Source: Methanoregulaceae archaeon
Lineage (GTDB): Archaea > Halobacteriota > Methanomicrobia > Methanomicrobiales > Methanospirillaceae
DNA: 6,478 nucleotides
NCBI GenBank assembly: GCA_013331415.1
Contig: DUGL01000163.1
Span: forward strand, 1-6,478
Direction of reading: 5' to 3'
Made by a program: the position numbers and the translations under genes. The notes beneath the pieces were generated by a model that made no database searches, had not been told where the DNA came from, and worked only from the letters and a program-made list of their open reading frames with translations. This document shows positions 4,890 to 6,478 of the stretch, in pieces. Numbering within the stretch: the first letter of the stretch is position 1; the number at the start of each line of letters is the position of its first letter.

Positions 4890-5261
4890 ATGGTAAAGTT
4901 TCTCGATTCGCTCCTGGGCAGGTCAACGCCTTCCACTGAGGACGACTATATGGACCTGGACCTCGAAGCCTTTGAAGAGGCAGAAGCATCCGCACCTGCG
5001 ATGTTTGTGAAGATTGCTGTCCTCGGGGACATCAAGGAGAGCCCACGGATAAAAGACGAGATCTATAACGGGAACATCGTGATTGCTGACATCTCACGGC
5101 TCAAGATGGACAAGGTCATGTACGAACGGGTCCTCAAAGATCTCAAAGAGGTGGCCAAGGACGTGAACGGGGACATCATCGGGCTTGGAGACCAGCGGTA
5201 CGTGGTCATCACCCCAAACTCGGTGAAGATCTCGCGTGATAAGATCAGCGGAGTCGAATAG
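4890..5261 (+). CDS. sepF: Cell division protein SepF (FtsZ membrane anchor)
   Basis: This 123-residue protein matches archaeal SepF, which binds FtsZ and ties it to the membrane at the division site. The N-terminus MVKFLDSLLGR can form the short amphipathic membrane-binding helix. An acidic linker follows (residues 14-34, rich in Asp and Glu). The SepF core occupies about residues 38-123: FVKIAVLGDI, IVIADISRLK and VNGDIIGLGDQRYVVITPNSVKI. The length is normal for archaeal members. No ftsZ gene is visible nearby. The gene probably has its own promoter and a leaderless transcript, and its stop codon TAG (5259-5261) touches the GTG start of the ZPR1 gene, so the two are expected to be co-transcribed. 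Confidence 0.92.
   Translation: MVKFLDSLLGRSTPSTEDDYMDLDLEAFEEAEASAPAMFVKIAVLGDIKESPRIKDEIYNGNIVIADISRLKMDKVMYERVLKDLKEVAKDVNGDIIGLGDQRYVVITPNSVKISRDKISGVE
5249..5253 (+). promoter_or_regulatory. Ribosome binding site for the ZPR1 gene, inside the end of sepF
   Basis: CGGAG lies 8 bases before GTG 5262 and overlaps the last codons of sepF. It supports the unusual GTG start directly after the sepF stop and suggests translational coupling. Confidence 0.6.
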
Positions 5262-5807
5262 GTGCGGGAGGTTTTACCGGGTCCGTGCCCTGTCTGCCAA
5301 GCCGAGATACAGTACCTGTACCAGACTGAGGAAATACCTTTTTTCTCCGAAATTCTGATCATCTCTACCGTATGCCCTTCCTGTGGCTATCGCCTGGCGG
5401 ATACCCAGCTCCTCAGGAATGCTGAGCCGTCCCGCTGGGAGCTCCGGATCGAATACCCCGAAGATATGATGGTCCGGGTGATCAGGAGCACGAATGGTGC
5501 TATCTCGATCCCCGAACTCGGGGTCAGGATCGATCCCGGTCCTGCCTGTGAGGGCTTCATCTCAAATGTTGAAGGGGTGCTCGTCCGGGTAGATGGCGTC
5601 CTTTCAAATCTGCGCTCGTGGGCAGAGAGCGATGAGGAACGAGAACGAATAGACAACCTGAAAGAATCGATAGCCAGGATACAGGAAGGGCAACTCCCGG
5701 CAACCCTTGTTATTGAAGATCTCTCAGGGAACAGTGCAATCATCGCAGACCGTGCAACGGTCTGCAGGATCGAGGCTCTCGCAGAGGATCCTGACGAGGA
5801 ACGTTAA
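5262..5807 (+). CDS. ZPR1-type zinc-finger protein (archaeal)
   Basis: This 181-residue protein is the archaeal single-module form of ZPR1. The zinc finger is CPVC (Cys9, Cys12) and CPSC (Cys38, Cys41), with the family phrase EEIPFFSEILIISTVCPSCGYR between and after the pairs. The following domain carries RIEYPEDMMVRVIRSTNGAISIPELG (about residues 62-87) and GFISNVEGVLVRV (about 98-110). A charged helical stretch follows at about 117-142. Eukaryotic ZPR1 has two such modules and assists folding of elongation factor eEF1A; an equivalent role with archaeal EF-1A is inferred. GTG is the start, with CGGAG 8 bases upstream and no gap after the sepF stop. The TAA stop (5805-5807) overlaps the purM stop on the opposite strand. 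Confidence 0.92.
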   Translation: MREVLPGPCPVCQAEIQYLYQTEEIPFFSEILIISTVCPSCGYRLADTQLLRNAEPSRWELRIEYPEDMMVRVIRSTNGAISIPELGVRIDPGPACEGFISNVEGVLVRVDGVLSNLRSWAESDEERERIDNLKESIARIQEGQLPATLVIEDLSGNSAIIADRATVCRIEALAEDPDEER

Positions 5808-6478
5808 CCGGTTACCGGGAAGATCTCTCCACGGAGCCGGATACCCGGTTCTTCTGTTATCACACCGACCTGACGGGCATCAGGGATGATACTGGCGACA
5901 GCGGGGAGGGCTGACTCAGGGGCAATGACCGCATAGCCCATGCCCATATTGAACGTGCGGTACATCTCGTGCTCGCTGACCGATCCCGCATCACGGATCC
6001 ACCCGAATATCTCCGGGGCCTTGAGCGGGCGGTCAAGCGAGAAACCCCATTTTGACAAGCGTAGGAGGTTGAGCAGCCCCCCACCGGTAATATGGCACAT
6101 CCCTGATATCCGGGCACTCCGGCACACCGGTAGTATTTCTGAATAAATTCTCGTGGGGACCAGCAGTTCCTGCCCGACAGTTCTCCCGTTTCCGAGCCGT
6201 TCCTCCCAGGCATCCTGCTCATCCGCAACCCTGCGGGCGAGCGTAAGCCCGTTGCTGTGTATCCCTGATGAGGGTATCCCGATGATGCAGTCTCCGGGTT
6301 GTATATGCTCTCCCGTTACGATCCGGTCCTTTTTCTGAACGCCAAGACAGGTCCCGGCAAGGTCGAGGCCGTTCACAAGACCGCGGAGGGTTGCAGTCTC
6401 ACCCCCGACAATATCGATATTGGCCAGCCGCGCACCATCGTTGAGTCCCATCCCAATCTGTGCCATCTTCTCAACCGA
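5804..6478 (-). CDS. purM: Phosphoribosylformylglycinamidine cyclo-ligase (AIR synthetase), C-terminal 224 residues; 5' end outside window
   Basis: PurM closes the imidazole ring in purine synthesis, converting FGAM and ATP to AIR, ADP and phosphate in the cytosol. The frame is open to the window edge (first visible residues SVEKMAQIG). Recognisable motifs are the ATP-binding region IVGGETA, then IIGIPSSGIHSNGLTLAR, LLVPTRIYSEIL, HITGGGLLNLLR and EMYRTFNMGMGYAV. The C-terminus GEIFPVTG is complete. The full enzyme is about 330-350 residues, so roughly a third is missing at the N-terminus because of the window edge, not because of a mutation. ATG 6466 is internal, since upstream codons continue the domain. 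Its TAA (5806-5804) overlaps the ZPR1 stop, so the two convergent genes have no spacer between them. Confidence 0.95.
   Translation of the reverse strand, partial: SVEKMAQIGMGLNDGARLANIDIVGGETATLRGLVNGLDLAGTCLGVQKKDRIVTGEHIQPGDCIIGIPSSGIHSNGLTLARRVADEQDAWEERLGNGRTVGQELLVPTRIYSEILPVCRSARISGMCHITGGGLLNLLRLSKWGFSLDRPLKAPEIFGWIRDAGSVSEHEMYRTFNMGMGYAVIAPESALPAVASIIPDARQVGVITEEPGIRLRGEIFPVTG

Noticed and set aside
1..6478. CRISPR arrays, insertion sequences, prophage or defence genes
   Set aside because: No regularly spaced repeats, transposase motifs, terminal inverted repeats or known defence domains were seen on either strand.

Overview
The window looks like chromosomal DNA of a methanogenic archaeon, most likely in the order Methanomicrobiales (Methanoregula/Methanosphaerula-like). 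Archaeal identity rests on an Sm-like (Lsm) protein beside ribosomal protein eL37, a PUA protein of the MCTS1-like type, an archaeal ZPR1-type zinc-finger protein, archaeal SepF, an initiator tRNA without encoded CCA, and TATA-type promoters. The order-level guess is from protein resemblance and base composition recalled from memory, not from a search.

Left part (1-1657, + strand): the 3' end of a metallo-beta-lactamase/rhodanese-type sulfurtransferase, followed by two small membrane proteins. These are the two halves of a YeeE/YedE-type sulfur (thiosulfate-type) transporter, encoded as separate genes. The three form an apparent operon for taking up sulfur compounds and handling sulfane sulfur. 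A 469-base region without a gene follows (1658-2126). It holds several G-tract/C-tract hairpins, two of them mutually exclusive, an A8/T8 tract and a strong hairpin, then the promoter and gene of the initiator tRNA-Met (2127-2201).

Middle (2250-4110, - strand): a compact operon reading lsm, rpl37e, purF. It joins an RNA-binding Sm-like protein, a zinc-ribbon ribosomal protein and the first enzyme of purine synthesis. Its TATA-like promoter lies in a divergent region shared with a + strand gene for a PUA-domain RNA-binding protein (4285-4782).

Right part (4890-6478): sepF, the FtsZ membrane anchor, probably has a leaderless mRNA. A ZPR1-type zinc-finger gene follows it directly, its GTG start touching the sepF stop. 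The ZPR1 gene converges on purM (- strand, cut by the window edge), and their stop codons share a TTAA.

Most of the window is ordinary archaeal housekeeping DNA. The parts most worth a second look are the sulfur operon with its split transporter, the structured region before the tRNA, and the tight sepF-ZPR1 coupling. I did not see a clearly new defence, mobile or CRISPR-like system.
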